The notes beneath the pieces are model-generated. The model had not been told where the DNA came from. It made no database searches and worked only from the letters and a program-made list of their open reading frames with translations. The translations under genes and the position numbers were made by a program. From assembly GCF_003399445.1 (NCBI RefSeq), contig NZ_QUQO01000001.1:1113001-1177000 (forward strand): a DNA stretch of 64,000 nucleotides, read 5' to 3'. Position 1 is the stretch's first letter. The number at the start of each line of letters is the position of its first letter. Source of the DNA: Parvularcula marina. Lineage in GTDB: Bacteria; Pseudomonadota; Alphaproteobacteria; Caulobacterales; Parvularculaceae. Below are positions 17,575 through 26,394 of this stretch, one piece after another.

Positions 17575-18441
17575 CTAATGATCCAACGACTCATCATGCG
17601 CCGGGGCGGTTAACGTTTCGTTTCCATTTTCGGCGTGTGACGGCGTGTCGTGCCGCTCGACCGGCACCTCTGCATCTTTAAGCAGGATGGAGATCCGGCG
17701 GTTCACCGGGTCGAGTGGATTGTCCGAAATCGGATCACGGTCAGCCCGCCCTGAAACCTCAATAATCTTTCCCTGCGGCACGCCTGCTTCGAGGAGAAGA
17801 CGCCGGGCCGTATTGGCTCTGTCCGCACTCAGCTCCCAGTTCGTATAGCTGTCGGTGGCATAGGCCAGAGAGTCCGTATGCCCTGAAATCTGCACGACCG
17901 CGCCGCTGCGCTTGACCGCATCAGCCGCCGCCAGCAGCAGGACTTTAAGATCTTTCGACGCTGCAGCAGACCCGCTTTGGAAAAGCGCGCTCCCCGCCGC
18001 ATCAACCAGCTCAATGACGGTGCCCTCTTCGGTGATCCGGACCTGAACACGCCCCTCGGCATCGATCAGTCCAGCACGCTGGGCCATTTCGGTAATTTCC
18101 TGCTCAAGTTCTTCACGCATCGGCATGGCCTGATTGCGTTTGCGGTTGTCCTGATACTCCCCACTGCGCGCTTTTTTCTCGAGCGTCAGGATCGAGTCGC
18201 CGTTCAGCGCATCGGTCCCGCCCCCTGAAGAGGCCGCAATCGGAATTGTCGTATTGAAATAGTCCGCAATCCCCTTACGCTGGTCCTCAGTCGTTGCACC
18301 GAGCAGCCACATCAGGAGGAAAAATGCCATCATCGCGGTCACGAAGTCGGCATAAGCCACCTTCCACGCGCCCCCATGGTGCCCGCCGCCCGCGATCACC
18401 TTCTTCCGCTTGATGATGATTGGCGTCGTATGATCGCCCAT
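17575..18441 (-). CDS. motB: Flagellar stator protein MotB
   Basis: 288 aa from the chosen start. The single membrane helix contains the proton-relay aspartate (AYADFVTAMMAFFLLMWLLG). The C-terminal OmpA-like peptidoglycan-binding domain shows ISGHTDSLAYATDSYTNWELSADRANTARRLL. An upstream in-frame start at 18483 exists, but 18441 has GGGAG eight bases upstream and begins the usual short basic cytoplasmic tail (IIIKRKKVIAGGGHHGGAWK). It heads the flgE-K-L-I unit and is divergent from fliM. Confidence 0.93.
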   Translation of the reverse strand: MGDHTTPIIIKRKKVIAGGGHHGGAWKVAYADFVTAMMAFFLLMWLLGATTEDQRKGIADYFNTTIPIAASSGGGTDALNGDSILTLEKKARSGEYQDNRKRNQAMPMREELEQEITEMAQRAGLIDAEGRVQVRITEEGTVIELVDAAGSALFQSGSAAASKDLKVLLLAAADAVKRSGAVVQISGHTDSLAYATDSYTNWELSADRANTARRLLLEAGVPQGKIIEVSGRADRDPISDNPLDPVNRRISILLKDAEVPVERHDTPSHAENGNETLTAPAHDESLDH

Positions 18442-18545
18442 CGCTTCACTCCCAGAAAACTCAACCGCCGCAGCAAAACACATTCGTGTAAAGCCGCCAT
18501 TAACCGTGACAGCTATTTAGTCAGAAGTTCGTGAAGGACTGATTG

Positions 18546-19430
18546 ATGTCATCGTCTGAAGAAGGCCATCTGAGCCGTTTGACAGGACCGACACCGCGCA
18601 TGCCGCAATATCTGCGGGGCGCGGCCGATACCATGATGTCCCGCACCGAGGTCGTTGCGGAGACGGTCTCGCACTTCCTGCGCAATCCTGTCCGTTTGGG
18701 CGATGCCAATGTGCGCCGCTGTGATCCGAAAGAAATCGAGGATCAGGCAGCCGACATGTTCGATCTGGTCGATCACGCCGGCAAGATCACCATGCGCCTT
18801 GGATTGAGCGCCGCGACCATTTCATCCGTCACCCGCTCGCTATTCGGCGGTGACGTCACTGAAAAGCCCGTGCTGAGCGGGATCGGCCTCTCCTTTTGTC
18901 GTCAGGTCGCTGCAACTCTGCTCAGCGGCAAACCGGCTGGCGCATCTTCCGGAGGCGATGACGACGACGATGTCGAAGAAGCCGATCCGTTGGAAGGCTA
19001 CAGCATCATCAAGGCTGAGCCCGGGACGATCGGCCATCGACCGCTACTCGCCATGTCGATGAAACTGTCACTAATCCAGCCGCCCGATCTTGAGATCACC
19101 GCTTTCTTCCCGCGCGGCTTCTCTGACAAGCTTTCCGCCCCAGACCGCGCGCTAGGCGATGCGCTCCTGCAGGTGCTGAGCTTTCCGATCACCGCCATTG
19201 CGGGCCGCACGAAAGTGCCCTTCGGTGAGATGCGCAAATGGAAAGCGGGGGATGAAATCCAGCTGCCGGGCGCGGAGCTCTCGAAAATGCAGCTCATGGT
19301 CTCGGCTGGTACCAAGACCGAAACACTTGCTTATGGTGAGCTGGGCGCAGCTGACGGCGCAAAATCGATCCGCGTGAACGAGATCGCAGCCAAACCCACA
19401 GCGGTCATAAATCGTCAGGCCGCAGGCTGA
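18546..19430 (+). CDS. fliM: Flagellar motor switch protein FliM, without the CheY-binding N-terminus
   Basis: 294 aa. The FliM core (AATISSVTRSLFGGDV) is followed by an acidic linker (DDDDDVEEADPLEGY) and a C-terminal SpoA domain (AIAGRTKVPFGEMRKWKAGDEIQLPG). ATG 18546 is chosen for AAGGA seven bases upstream; a TTG lies just before it, with an in-frame stop immediately upstream. The LSQxEIDALL peptide that binds CheY-P in typical FliM is missing. It is divergent from motB, apparently monocistronic, and followed by a metabolic gene. Confidence 0.85.
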   Translation: MSSSEEGHLSRLTGPTPRMPQYLRGAADTMMSRTEVVAETVSHFLRNPVRLGDANVRRCDPKEIEDQAADMFDLVDHAGKITMRLGLSAATISSVTRSLFGGDVTEKPVLSGIGLSFCRQVAATLLSGKPAGASSGGDDDDDVEEADPLEGYSIIKAEPGTIGHRPLLAMSMKLSLIQPPDLEITAFFPRGFSDKLSAPDRALGDALLQVLSFPITAIAGRTKVPFGEMRKWKAGDEIQLPGAELSKMQLMVSAGTKTETLAYGELGAADGAKSIRVNEIAAKPTAVINRQAAG

Positions 19431-19492
19431 TCCCCTTTCCACAGCCGTCAGCCTCGCTTATCCCTCATCACTGAATGTGAAGGAGAAGCCGC

Positions 19493-20677
19493 ATGTCCCA
19501 GTTCGATTCGCTGACCCCGCGTCCGGCGGACGCCCTGCTCGGCCTCATGGCCGCGTTCCGCGCGGACCCACGCGAAGAGAAGATCGACCTTGGCGTCGGT
19601 GTCTATCGCGATGATGCCGGGCAGACGACGATCATGAAGGCCGTGCGCGAAGCCGAGCGCCGCCTCGCTGAGACTTCACAGACCAAAGTCTATGAAAGCC
19701 CGCGCGGCAATCAGGATTTCACCGCCGCGATCGACCGCTTCATCTTTGCCGATGACGAGACCGCCAACCGGCAGGGATTTGCAACGCCGGGCGGCTCGGG
19801 CGCTTTGTCCCTGGGGATGAACTTCATCAAGCGGATCACCCCGGACGCGACCGTGTGGATCAGCGATCCGAGCTGGCCAAACCATCCGCATATTGCTCGC
19901 ACGGCGAGCCTCAATGTCGCAAGCTATGCCTATGCCCAGCCCGCTGATCCCGGTATCGATCTCGACAAACTGATGGAAAGCCTGTCAGCGGCAAAGCCGG
20001 GTGATGCGATTATCATTCAGGGGCCGTGCCACAACCCGACCGGCATTGATCTTGATACGGCGCAATGGAAAGCGCTCGGCGCCTTCTGTGCCGAGAAAGG
20101 CCTCATGCCTTTCATCGATATGGCCTATCACGGCTTTGCCCAATCACTTGATGAGGATGTGCTCGGGGTCCGTGCCTTCCTTGGTGAAGTGCCAGAGGCC
20201 CTCTTCAGCTATTCCTGCTCGAAGAATTTCGGGCTCTACCGTGACCGGGCTGGCTGCCTTCTCCTGAAAGCTTCATCGGAAACGGGTGCACAAAATGCTG
20301 GCACCCACCTTGCCGATATCGCCCGCGCGCTCTGGTCGATGCCGCCAGCGCACGGCCCGGCCATCGTCTCCACCATCCTCGGGGATGAAGCACTGACCAC
20401 TATGTGGAAGACGGAGCTTGTCGAGATGCAAGACAGGATGGGCACGCTCCGCCGGGCGCTCGCCGAGTCAATTCATCCGAACTCGAACAGTTATGATCCG
20501 TCGGTCCTGACCTCCCAGAATGGCATGTTCTCGCAATTGCCGCTGGCGAAACCCGTGATCGAAGAGCTGCGCGAGAAGGAAGGGCTCTATATTCCCGGCT
20601 CTGGCCGGATCAATATTGCCGGGCTCTCCATGGCGCAGACCTCACGAGTGGCTGAGCTGCTCTCGCCGCACCTTTAA
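19493..20677 (+). CDS. Aromatic/aspartate aminotransferase (class I, PLP)
   Basis: 394 aa, typical of the AspC/TyrB subgroup. Visible motifs are EEKIDLGVGVYRDDAGQTTIM near the N-terminus, GPCHNPTGID with the PLP-contacting Asn, and SCSKNFGLYRDRAG with the Schiff-base lysine. It transfers amino groups between aspartate or aromatic amino acids and 2-oxoglutarate. GGAG occurs a few bases before the ATG. It ends with a 4-base tail-to-tail overlap with the CHAD gene. Aspartate versus aromatic specificity cannot be fixed from sequence. Confidence 0.92.
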   Translation: MSQFDSLTPRPADALLGLMAAFRADPREEKIDLGVGVYRDDAGQTTIMKAVREAERRLAETSQTKVYESPRGNQDFTAAIDRFIFADDETANRQGFATPGGSGALSLGMNFIKRITPDATVWISDPSWPNHPHIARTASLNVASYAYAQPADPGIDLDKLMESLSAAKPGDAIIIQGPCHNPTGIDLDTAQWKALGAFCAEKGLMPFIDMAYHGFAQSLDEDVLGVRAFLGEVPEALFSYSCSKNFGLYRDRAGCLLLKASSETGAQNAGTHLADIARALWSMPPAHGPAIVSTILGDEALTTMWKTELVEMQDRMGTLRRALAESIHPNSNSYDPSVLTSQNGMFSQLPLAKPVIEELREKEGLYIPGSGRINIAGLSMAQTSRVAELLSPHL

Positions 20678-21579
20678 CCTGCGCGGAGGAGGCAGCCCTC
20701 CTCCCGCCACACATTCCAATAGGCCGCACAGCGCCGCGCAAACTGGGCCGGTTCTTCAGCGAAAAGTTCGCGCCCGGCTTCGATCACGCTTTCTTCAAGC
20801 TCAGACAGACGCGTCTTTACCGGCCCATTGAGGAATGCGCTCGCCGCCTCATCGGCATCACTCTCAAGCAAAGCCTGCAACACACTTAAATCGTGATGCT
20901 CGCCCAGATCATCCGTCAGCTGATCGAGAGCGAAGATTCTTGGGCCGAGCCCTTCCGGCCAAACCTTTTTGATCAGCCTCATTTGCAGCCAGTGATGCTT
21001 GGCCGATTTGCGCCAGGCATGAAGGTCTTCGGCATCGTCCGTCTCGGCGGCCTGCCGCAGGCGTTTGACCGCCTTGGCATAGGTCTTCTTGAGCCCTGCC
21101 TCGAAGGCCGCAGCGCCTTTCTTCTCAAGCTTCCATGACGGCAGCCGCACAAGAAACGCCCTCAGCTCCGTCTCTGTTTCAAGGAGCGAGATGCCAAGCC
21201 CGGCATCACTTATCGCCCGGCGCTGCTCGATGAGCCGTTCACGGATCGGGGCACAGAGCGCATCACTTAAATGTGCCGAATAGCGGATGGTCATCTCATC
21301 GAATGTCTCGATCATCACCGCGGCATCGCGCGCTTCACTCAGGCGACGCCCCGCTTCTCGCAAAGTTGCGTTCTCCTCCTCATAGGCAGGAAGAACCGGC
21401 CTGACGAGGCGGATCAGCGTGCGCAGCTTTTTGATCCGTCGGCGGACCGCATAGACTTTTTCATCAAGAGACAGCGATGTATCGCCAAGTGCATTCAGTG
21501 CAAGGAGAGTTTGCGCTTTTCCAATGCGCTTCAAGCCGGCAAGGACCGACTTATCGGATTTTCTGAAGCTATAGGCCAT
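20674..21579 (-). CDS. CHAD-domain protein
   Basis: 301 aa, all-helical and rich in Arg/Lys/His. Typical CHAD features are YAVRRRIKKLRTLIRLVRP with its basic helix, EDLHAWRKSAKHHWLQMRLIKK, and DDLGEHHDLSVLQALL. CHAD domains bind inorganic polyphosphate. No CYTH/triphosphate tunnel domain is fused. The start is close to the tRNA-Gly gene upstream on the same strand. Its cellular role here is unknown. Confidence 0.88.
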   Translation of the reverse strand: MAYSFRKSDKSVLAGLKRIGKAQTLLALNALGDTSLSLDEKVYAVRRRIKKLRTLIRLVRPVLPAYEEENATLREAGRRLSEARDAAVMIETFDEMTIRYSAHLSDALCAPIRERLIEQRRAISDAGLGISLLETETELRAFLVRLPSWKLEKKGAAAFEAGLKKTYAKAVKRLRQAAETDDAEDLHAWRKSAKHHWLQMRLIKKVWPEGLGPRIFALDQLTDDLGEHHDLSVLQALLESDADEAASAFLNGPVKTRLSELEESVIEAGRELFAEEPAQFARRCAAYWNVWREEGCLLRAG

Positions 21580-21635
21580 AGGCTTGGGTCATCTTGTCTC
21601 CAGAACGGTTGCGGAACCGGACAGGTTCCAAGATC

Positions 21636-21709
21636 TGGAGCGGGTAACGAGAATCGAACTCGTAACTTAAGCTTGGGAAGCTCGCGTGATACCTTTTCAC
21701 CATACCCGC
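21636..21709 (-). tRNA. tRNA-Gly, anticodon CCC
   Basis: A complete cloverleaf can be drawn on the minus strand. The acceptor stem is GCGGGTA/TACCCGC, followed by discriminator T and an encoded CCA. The D-arm is GTGA/TCAC, the T-arm is ACGAG-TTCGATT-CTCGT, and the anticodon loop is TTCCCAA (CCC). The anticodon stem is weak at its outer end (a C-A mismatch and a G-T pair). A U discriminator and a CCC loop flanked by AGC/GCT are as in other bacterial tRNA-Gly(CCC). Confidence 0.93.
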
Positions 21710-21786
21710 TTGGAGCCGCGGAAATTCCATCAACTGCCCACTCATGTCAATGAGAAGTTGATGGGCGTCCCCCTTATTCAAAGGCC

Positions 21787-22518
21787 CTATTCCCAGGGCA
21801 GCGCCTCATAGGACGGCAGCTCGCCCGCCTCGCCCGCTTCCTGCAGCCGGAGCAGTGCGGCGGGATAATCCTCCGAGAAATTATAGCGCAGCGGTTTGAG
21901 TGCTTTCCAGTCGGCAAGGAATTCCTCGCCGTCGAAATCTTCATAGGCGCCGATCTTCTGATAACCGACACGGATACGCGCCGCGGTTTGTGCCGCCCAC
22001 GCATCGATCGCCTCACGACCCTCCGTCGGTTGCGGGACCCCATTCTCAGGAGAGCTGTGCGCGGTCAGGTAATCGGCGACCTCTTCCGCACTCAGCTGAT
22101 AGGCATCGCGGAAGATGTAGTGATCGTCCCAATTGACGACCTTACCTGTCTCCGGATCGACGATCAGGAGCGTCGGGGTATGCATATAGATCGGCAGGCC
22201 AAAGCGCTGAGCCGTCGTAAAGCCCCGCTCGAAATTGCCAACATTGATCAGGACCGTCTCGAAATGCGCCTCGATCACTGTCTTTGCCAGCGGGTCGTCG
22301 AGGGCAGCGACCAGCGCCTTTGAATCATGGCACCAGTTCGCGCCCAGCACGATGAGCGCAAGGTGATCAGATGCGCTAGCCGCTTGCAATACGGCTGAGA
22401 CATCCGCCGCCTCATTATAAGTGTCGGGGAACGGCCCCGCCTCGATCCGGTTGGCGCCTGTCGCGCAAGCCGCAGCAAAACTGCAGAGGAACACAACAAG
22501 AAAGAAAGGCTGACGCAT
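21787..22518 (-). CDS. Thioredoxin-fold lipoprotein with a one-cysteine active site
   Basis: 243 aa. The signal peptide ends in a lipobox (AAAC, Cys18). The fold shows IVLGANWCHDSKALVAAL, where the usual WCxxC active site is WCHDS (Cys63, Ser66), then a cis-proline-like TPTLLIVDPETGKVVNWDD. Loss of the resolving cysteine argues against a classical disulfide reductase; a holdase, isomerase-like or binding role is possible. It is probably anchored to a membrane facing the periplasm. No operon partner is evident. Confidence 0.7.
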   Translation of the reverse strand: MRQPFFLVVFLCSFAAACATGANRIEAGPFPDTYNEAADVSAVLQAASASDHLALIVLGANWCHDSKALVAALDDPLAKTVIEAHFETVLINVGNFERGFTTAQRFGLPIYMHTPTLLIVDPETGKVVNWDDHYIFRDAYQLSAEEVADYLTAHSSPENGVPQPTEGREAIDAWAAQTAARIRVGYQKIGAYEDFDGEEFLADWKALKPLRYNFSEDYPAALLRLQEAGEAGELPSYEALPWE

Positions 22519-22590
22519 GCCCGCACTCCGCTAGTCGACAAGCCGCAAGGCTAGCGAGCCGATTGCGCAAGGGAAAGCCGATTGGCGGAT

Positions 22591-23154
22591 TTAAATTGTC
22601 GACGGGATCCGAAGGACGAAACGCGGGCGGCGGAAGGTCAGCTGTGACATCTGCTGCTTGTCGAACATGCCAAAATCAAATCGCGGGGTGTGCTCGATAT
22701 AAACCCGCGCCACGATCAGGCTGTCGCCCTTTGGAATGACCGGGAGGTTCATGTCCTCGAGATCGTCTTCCTCGATCACCGTCGTGAAGTCGTTGGAGTA
22801 ACTCCAGTCGATGACCCGTGCATCCGGGTCCGATTCAGACACCGGATTCGAAATACTGGTCATTGTCACGGTCGTGCCTTCATCGGCTGCATCCCCGACA
22901 AGCGCGCGCGCGACATCATACATGTTATCGCGCAACGTCGTGTTCATGACTTGCGATCTGGTGATCAGGTCAACGACGGTGGTCGAGGCCTTGGTGACGG
23001 ATTTGCGCGCCTGGAACCCCTCAAAGGCGGAGATCGAGCCAAAATAAGCTGTGATCAGCACCGGGAGGATCAGGGCAAATTCGGTGGCCGCCGTCCCCCG
23101 CCCGTCGCGGCGGAAACGGCGATGAAGTCCTCTCATGACATCAGCAATATGCAT
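22591..23154 (-). CDS. TadE-like pilus/secretion minor protein
   Basis: 187 aa. A basic N-terminus (LHRRFRRDGRGTAATEFALILPVL) leads into one membrane helix (about 20-44), with the TadE signature of a Gly/Ala-Thr-Glu-Phe-Ala stretch just inside it. The remainder is a mostly beta periplasmic domain. Such proteins are minor pilins or assembly factors of Tad (Flp) pili. It is the third gene of a three-gene set of similar proteins; no tad ATPase or secretin is present in the window. Confidence 0.75.
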   Translation of the reverse strand: MHIADVMRGLHRRFRRDGRGTAATEFALILPVLITAYFGSISAFEGFQARKSVTKASTTVVDLITRSQVMNTTLRDNMYDVARALVGDAADEGTTVTMTSISNPVSESDPDARVIDWSYSNDFTTVIEEDDLEDMNLPVIPKGDSLIVARVYIEHTPRFDFGMFDKQQMSQLTFRRPRFVLRIPSTI

Positions 23155-23162
23155 GGCTCACC

Positions 23163-23726
23163 TCAGAAGGGTTCGTTCTGGAATGCGGAGGCCGAGACGA
23201 ACTCGAACTTGCCATTGTCCGAACGTGTCATCTGAAGCCCTGCGCCCAGACCGGGGAACAGAATGTCCGTTGTCAGACAGATCCGCATGAACATCGTGTT
23301 CGAGCTGCCGCCTGGCTTGAAAGACACGGTCGGCTCAATGTCCTCATCAGAGCCAGCCTCCTGGCATTTCGCACTTGTGCCAGGCACGGTCGTAAAGTCA
23401 GTGATCGGGGTCAGCTCTACAATCAGGCTGTCGACGCAGTTGGGCTGAAGGCGGCTGACATATTTGCAAACGGTGTCCTTGATGTCGGCACGCGTGACGA
23501 CACCGGAGGTCGCCGCCCCGACATAGACCTGCTTTGTGGCTGCCGCTGTGCCGATATCGAGCAGCGACGCCTTGGCGAGGACCATGCCGGTTTCGATCAT
23601 GCCGAGTAGCAGCGCAATGTGGACAGGCCCGACAAGCGCAAATTCGATGGCCGCCGCGCCTTTGCGCTGGCGAAGAAATCGCCGGATGAGCCCCGGCCTC
23701 TTACGACTGACAGATTTTGACGTCAT
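23163..23726 (-). CDS. TadE-like pilus/secretion minor protein
   Basis: 187 aa, the same architecture as its downstream neighbour. A basic N-terminus (RRFLRQRKGAAAIEFALVGPVHIALLLGMIE) with the AAIEFALV motif precedes one membrane helix and a periplasmic domain containing several cysteines. It begins by overlapping the stop of the TadG-like gene by 4 bases and is followed after 8 bases by the other TadE-like gene. Confidence 0.77.
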   Translation of the reverse strand: MTSKSVSRKRPGLIRRFLRQRKGAAAIEFALVGPVHIALLLGMIETGMVLAKASLLDIGTAAATKQVYVGAATSGVVTRADIKDTVCKYVSRLQPNCVDSLIVELTPITDFTTVPGTSAKCQEAGSDEDIEPTVSFKPGGSSNTMFMRICLTTDILFPGLGAGLQMTRSDNGKFEFVSASAFQNEPF

Positions 23727-24229
23727 GTAGCGGCTCCCTCTCCAAGAACCGGGCAGGAAACGCTGCCTGATGTCGGCAGCGCGGAAATCGTGATGTCGAT
23801 CAGGAGGTCCGGCGCGAAATGAGCCGGGACCGTCTCGCTCAGCTCAAGCGATTCAATGCCGATATACCGCAGGAATTGTGTTTTCATCCGTGCACGGGCA
23901 ACAACACCGCCCTCTGCTTCGTCGAAGACAGCGTCTGGCACGATGATCTCGACACTTTCTGGCGAGATGTGGCCGTCGATATTCGAGACGACATAGGTCT
24001 GAACCGCTGCCGTGATCAGGTCCTGCCCGCCGAGCAATCGGGCGCGCTCTATACCGTCGGAGAGAACAGTACGGAGTTGCGATTGCGCTGAAGAATATCG
24101 GGCAAAATCGACCGCACTGAATACGAGACCGAACAATGGAACCGCGACGACAGCAGCCATCAACGTGACATTCGCACGTCTCTCATCCCAAATTTTTCCC
24201 AGTGACCAATACACGGTCGACTCCACCAC
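23723..24229 (-). CDS. TadG-like protein (short)
   Basis: 168 aa. The N-terminal region WDERRANVTLMAAVVAVPLFGLVFSAVDFARYSSAQSQLRTVLSDGI matches the Flp-pilus TadG-like N-terminal membrane segment and following helix. The rest is a short periplasmic part; the long von Willebrand-like region of full TadG is absent. It is the first gene of the three-gene Tad-like unit. Confidence 0.65.
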   Translation of the reverse strand: MVESTVYWSLGKIWDERRANVTLMAAVVAVPLFGLVFSAVDFARYSSAQSQLRTVLSDGIERARLLGGQDLITAAVQTYVVSNIDGHISPESVEIIVPDAVFDEAEGGVVARARMKTQFLRYIGIESLELSETVPAHFAPDLLIDITISALPTSGSVSCPVLGEGAAT

Positions 24230-24385
24230 AGAACATAACCCGCGGGGATAATCTCAAAGAAAGGGTAATAGCCGGTAAAGAACGGCTGCTTTTAGTCTAT
24301 TTAATAAAACTCTCTTTATTAAGCTTAATATTGGATAACCAATAATACCACATACTGCTCAATAATTTTGTAGCGCCGGTAATAT
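24230..24385. other. AT-rich intergenic stretch between Tad-like and DUF1993 genes
   Basis: 156 bp, much richer in A/T than its surroundings (runs such as TTTAATAAAACTC and TATTAAGCTTAATATT). It contains the start region of the Tad-like unit on the minus strand and the 3' end region of the DUF1993 gene. No coding signal or strong terminator was found. Confidence 0.4.
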
Positions 24386-24895
24386 TCAACCGCCGAGGAA
24401 GTCCCTTTTTCCAAGCGGCACCCCGCATGACCGCAACAATCCATAGGCTGTGGATGCGTGGAAATAGAGGTTGGGAAGTATAAAATGGCACAGATAAGCC
24501 TGTCTCGGCAGAGTCATGGTTTCACCGTCACGGCCGACCGGGAAAGTCACTGTGCCATCTGGGTCAGCATCAATCGACGCATCGTCAAGATCCTTGATAT
24601 ATGCCGATGCCCAGGACGCACGCTCGCGCAGGTCCGCAAAGCTCTTCTCCGTGTCATCCTTGCTTGGGATCTCGACGCCAGCCAGCCGTGCCATTCCTCG
24701 AGCAGAAATATCACTCGCAATCTGGATCTGACGGCTCATCGGAAACATGTCCGGCGCAAGCCGCCAGCCGAGCAGAACTGCCTCGTCTGTGCCGCGCTCA
24801 GCTGCGTAGGCTTCAGCCTTTGTCAGGATGTTGATAAGTGACCCGAATGTGCGACCAGTTGTGCTCTTTGCAAGCTGAGAGAGTGGCAAGCTCAT
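24386..24895 (-). CDS. DUF1993-family protein
   Basis: 169 aa. DUF1993 features are the N-terminal helix (FGSLINILTKAEAYA), then ERGTDEAVLLGWRLAPDMFPMSRQIQIASDISARGMARLAGVE, and the C-terminal LPNLYFHASTAYGLLRSCGVPLGKRDFLG. The family is a DinB-like four-helix fold of unknown function. The gene has lower GC than its neighbours. It is divergent from the DUF938 gene. Confidence 0.85.
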   Translation of the reverse strand: MSLPLSQLAKSTTGRTFGSLINILTKAEAYAAERGTDEAVLLGWRLAPDMFPMSRQIQIASDISARGMARLAGVEIPSKDDTEKSFADLRERASWASAYIKDLDDASIDADPDGTVTFPVGRDGETMTLPRQAYLCHFILPNLYFHASTAYGLLRSCGVPLGKRDFLGG

Positions 24896-25003
24896 TTTTG
24901 TCTTCCTTATTTTTCCTGACGACTGGCGTCGTTCAGCGCTGCTCTACACTACCGCCAGCAACGAAAAAAACTGCTATCGGCAGCCAGACAAGGAATAAAT
25001 GTT

Positions 25004-25678
25004 ATGACTCATGAACATCACAGCGGCTCCAATGGAAAGCAGATCGCGCTTGAGGAGCGTATGGCGCATGGCGCGAAATTGACCTCCCCATCTGTGGCCA
25101 GAAACCGCGATGTTATTCTGGAAGCCTTCAGAAAGCATATGCCGACGAATGGTCTCATTCTTGAAATCGCCTCTGGCACAGGTGAACACGGAGCTTATCT
25201 GACGAAAGCCTTGCCCGACCTCATCTGGCAACCTTCAGATCCGGACGAAAACTCTCGCGTTAGTATTACGGCGTATGGAGAGGATATATCTGGCGGGCGT
25301 CTCCATCTGCCATTCAGCATCGATGTGACCGAATATGGTTGGTGGGACTCTCCTGACATCGGCAATATTGATGGCATGGTGTCAATCAACATGACGCATA
25401 TCACCCATTTCAATGCGACTGAGGGTCTTTTCCGAGGGGCAGCAGCCCTGCTCAAACCAGGCGAGAGATTATTCTTCTACGGACCATACTCTATCAACGG
25501 CGAAATGGCAGAAAGTAACCGGGCATTCGATGCTGACCTCAAACGCCGAGATCCCGAATGGGGCGTGCGTGACCTCGAAGCTCAGATCCTGCCACTCGCG
25601 CATAATCACGCCTTTCACCTCATTGCTGCCGAGCACGTCCCGGCCAATAATATGGTAGTGGTGTTCGAGAAGGGGTGA
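25004..25678 (+). CDS. DUF938-family SAM methyltransferase-like protein
   Basis: 224 aa. It has a class I methyltransferase-like core. SPSVARNRDVILEAFRKHMPTNGLILEIASGTGEHGAYL contains the glycine-rich SAM loop, followed by LIWQPSDPDENSRVSI. These are DUF938 signatures. Substrate unknown. The start ATG follows a short A-rich leader (GGAATAAATGTT). Base composition is lower in GC than the window average, like the divergent DUF1993 gene. Confidence 0.85.
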   Translation: MTHEHHSGSNGKQIALEERMAHGAKLTSPSVARNRDVILEAFRKHMPTNGLILEIASGTGEHGAYLTKALPDLIWQPSDPDENSRVSITAYGEDISGGRLHLPFSIDVTEYGWWDSPDIGNIDGMVSINMTHITHFNATEGLFRGAAALLKPGERLFFYGPYSINGEMAESNRAFDADLKRRDPEWGVRDLEAQILPLAHNHAFHLIAAEHVPANNMVVVFEKG

Positions 25679-25833
25679 TGCGAATTGCATTCTCTCAGCA
25701 CGCTAATCCCTGCAATGGCGGGGATCTGCCTTATGATCAACGCCGTTACTCTCTGAGAGAGCGACAACACCCTGACATTTACATGAATGAGCAGATGCCC
25801 GTTTGCACGGGCATGAGCGAATATTCGGCTTCC

Positions 25834-26394
25834 TCAATTTAATTTCAGAAACCGGATCACGCTGTCGCCAAAAGCGCGTTCATCATCGAGGGTAAATCCG
25901 TCAGCGGAGGGTGCATCCTCTCCCTTGCCCTGCTCAACAACGCAGAGCGCCCTGGAGGACAGCCAGTGCCCGTCACGAAGCGCTACCAGTGCCGGTTCGA
26001 TCAGGCCCTGCCCGTAAGGTGCATCAAGGAAGGCGAGCGTGAAAGGCGCGCCCATGCCAGACGGCTTCTCCCCCAGATGGGTCGCCGAGCGGCGGTGAAT
26101 ACGCGTCTTGCCGGTGAGGCCCAGCGCCTCCTGATTATCGCGGATCGCACCGCGTGCGGCGGCCGCTGTCTCAACGAACAGGCAGAACTCCGCCCCGCGT
26201 GAGACCGCCTCGAACCCCAGCGCGCCGGAGCCGGCGAATAGATCAATGACCCGCGCGCCTTCAAGCTCGAAACCTTCCTTATGCGTCAGGATATTGAACA
26301 GGCTCTCGCGCGTCCGGTCGGTCGTCGGCCGTGTCGCCATGCCTTTCGGCGCCACAATCGACCGCCCCCGGAATTCCCCGCCGACAATGCGCAT
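25834..26394 (-). CDS. rsmD: 16S rRNA (guanine966-N2)-methyltransferase RsmD
   Basis: 186 aa. Family blocks are MRIVGGEFRGRSIVAPKG, TRPTTDRTRESLFNIL, VIDLFAGSGALGFEAVSRGAE (SAM loop) and FLDAPYG, which stands where the family has a DPPY-type catalytic motif. It methylates G966 of 16S rRNA during 30S assembly. It starts at the base where the pseudouridine synthase ends, so the two rRNA modification genes form an operon. Confidence 0.93.
   Translation of the reverse strand: MRIVGGEFRGRSIVAPKGMATRPTTDRTRESLFNILTHKEGFELEGARVIDLFAGSGALGFEAVSRGAEFCLFVETAAAARGAIRDNQEALGLTGKTRIHRRSATHLGEKPSGMGAPFTLAFLDAPYGQGLIEPALVALRDGHWLSSRALCVVEQGKGEDAPSADGFTLDDERAFGDSVIRFLKLN

Noticed and set aside
25795-25814. 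Hairpin ATGCCCG...CGGGCAT downstream of the DUF938 gene as a terminator
   Set aside because: There is no T-run on either side, so it does not qualify as an intrinsic terminator.
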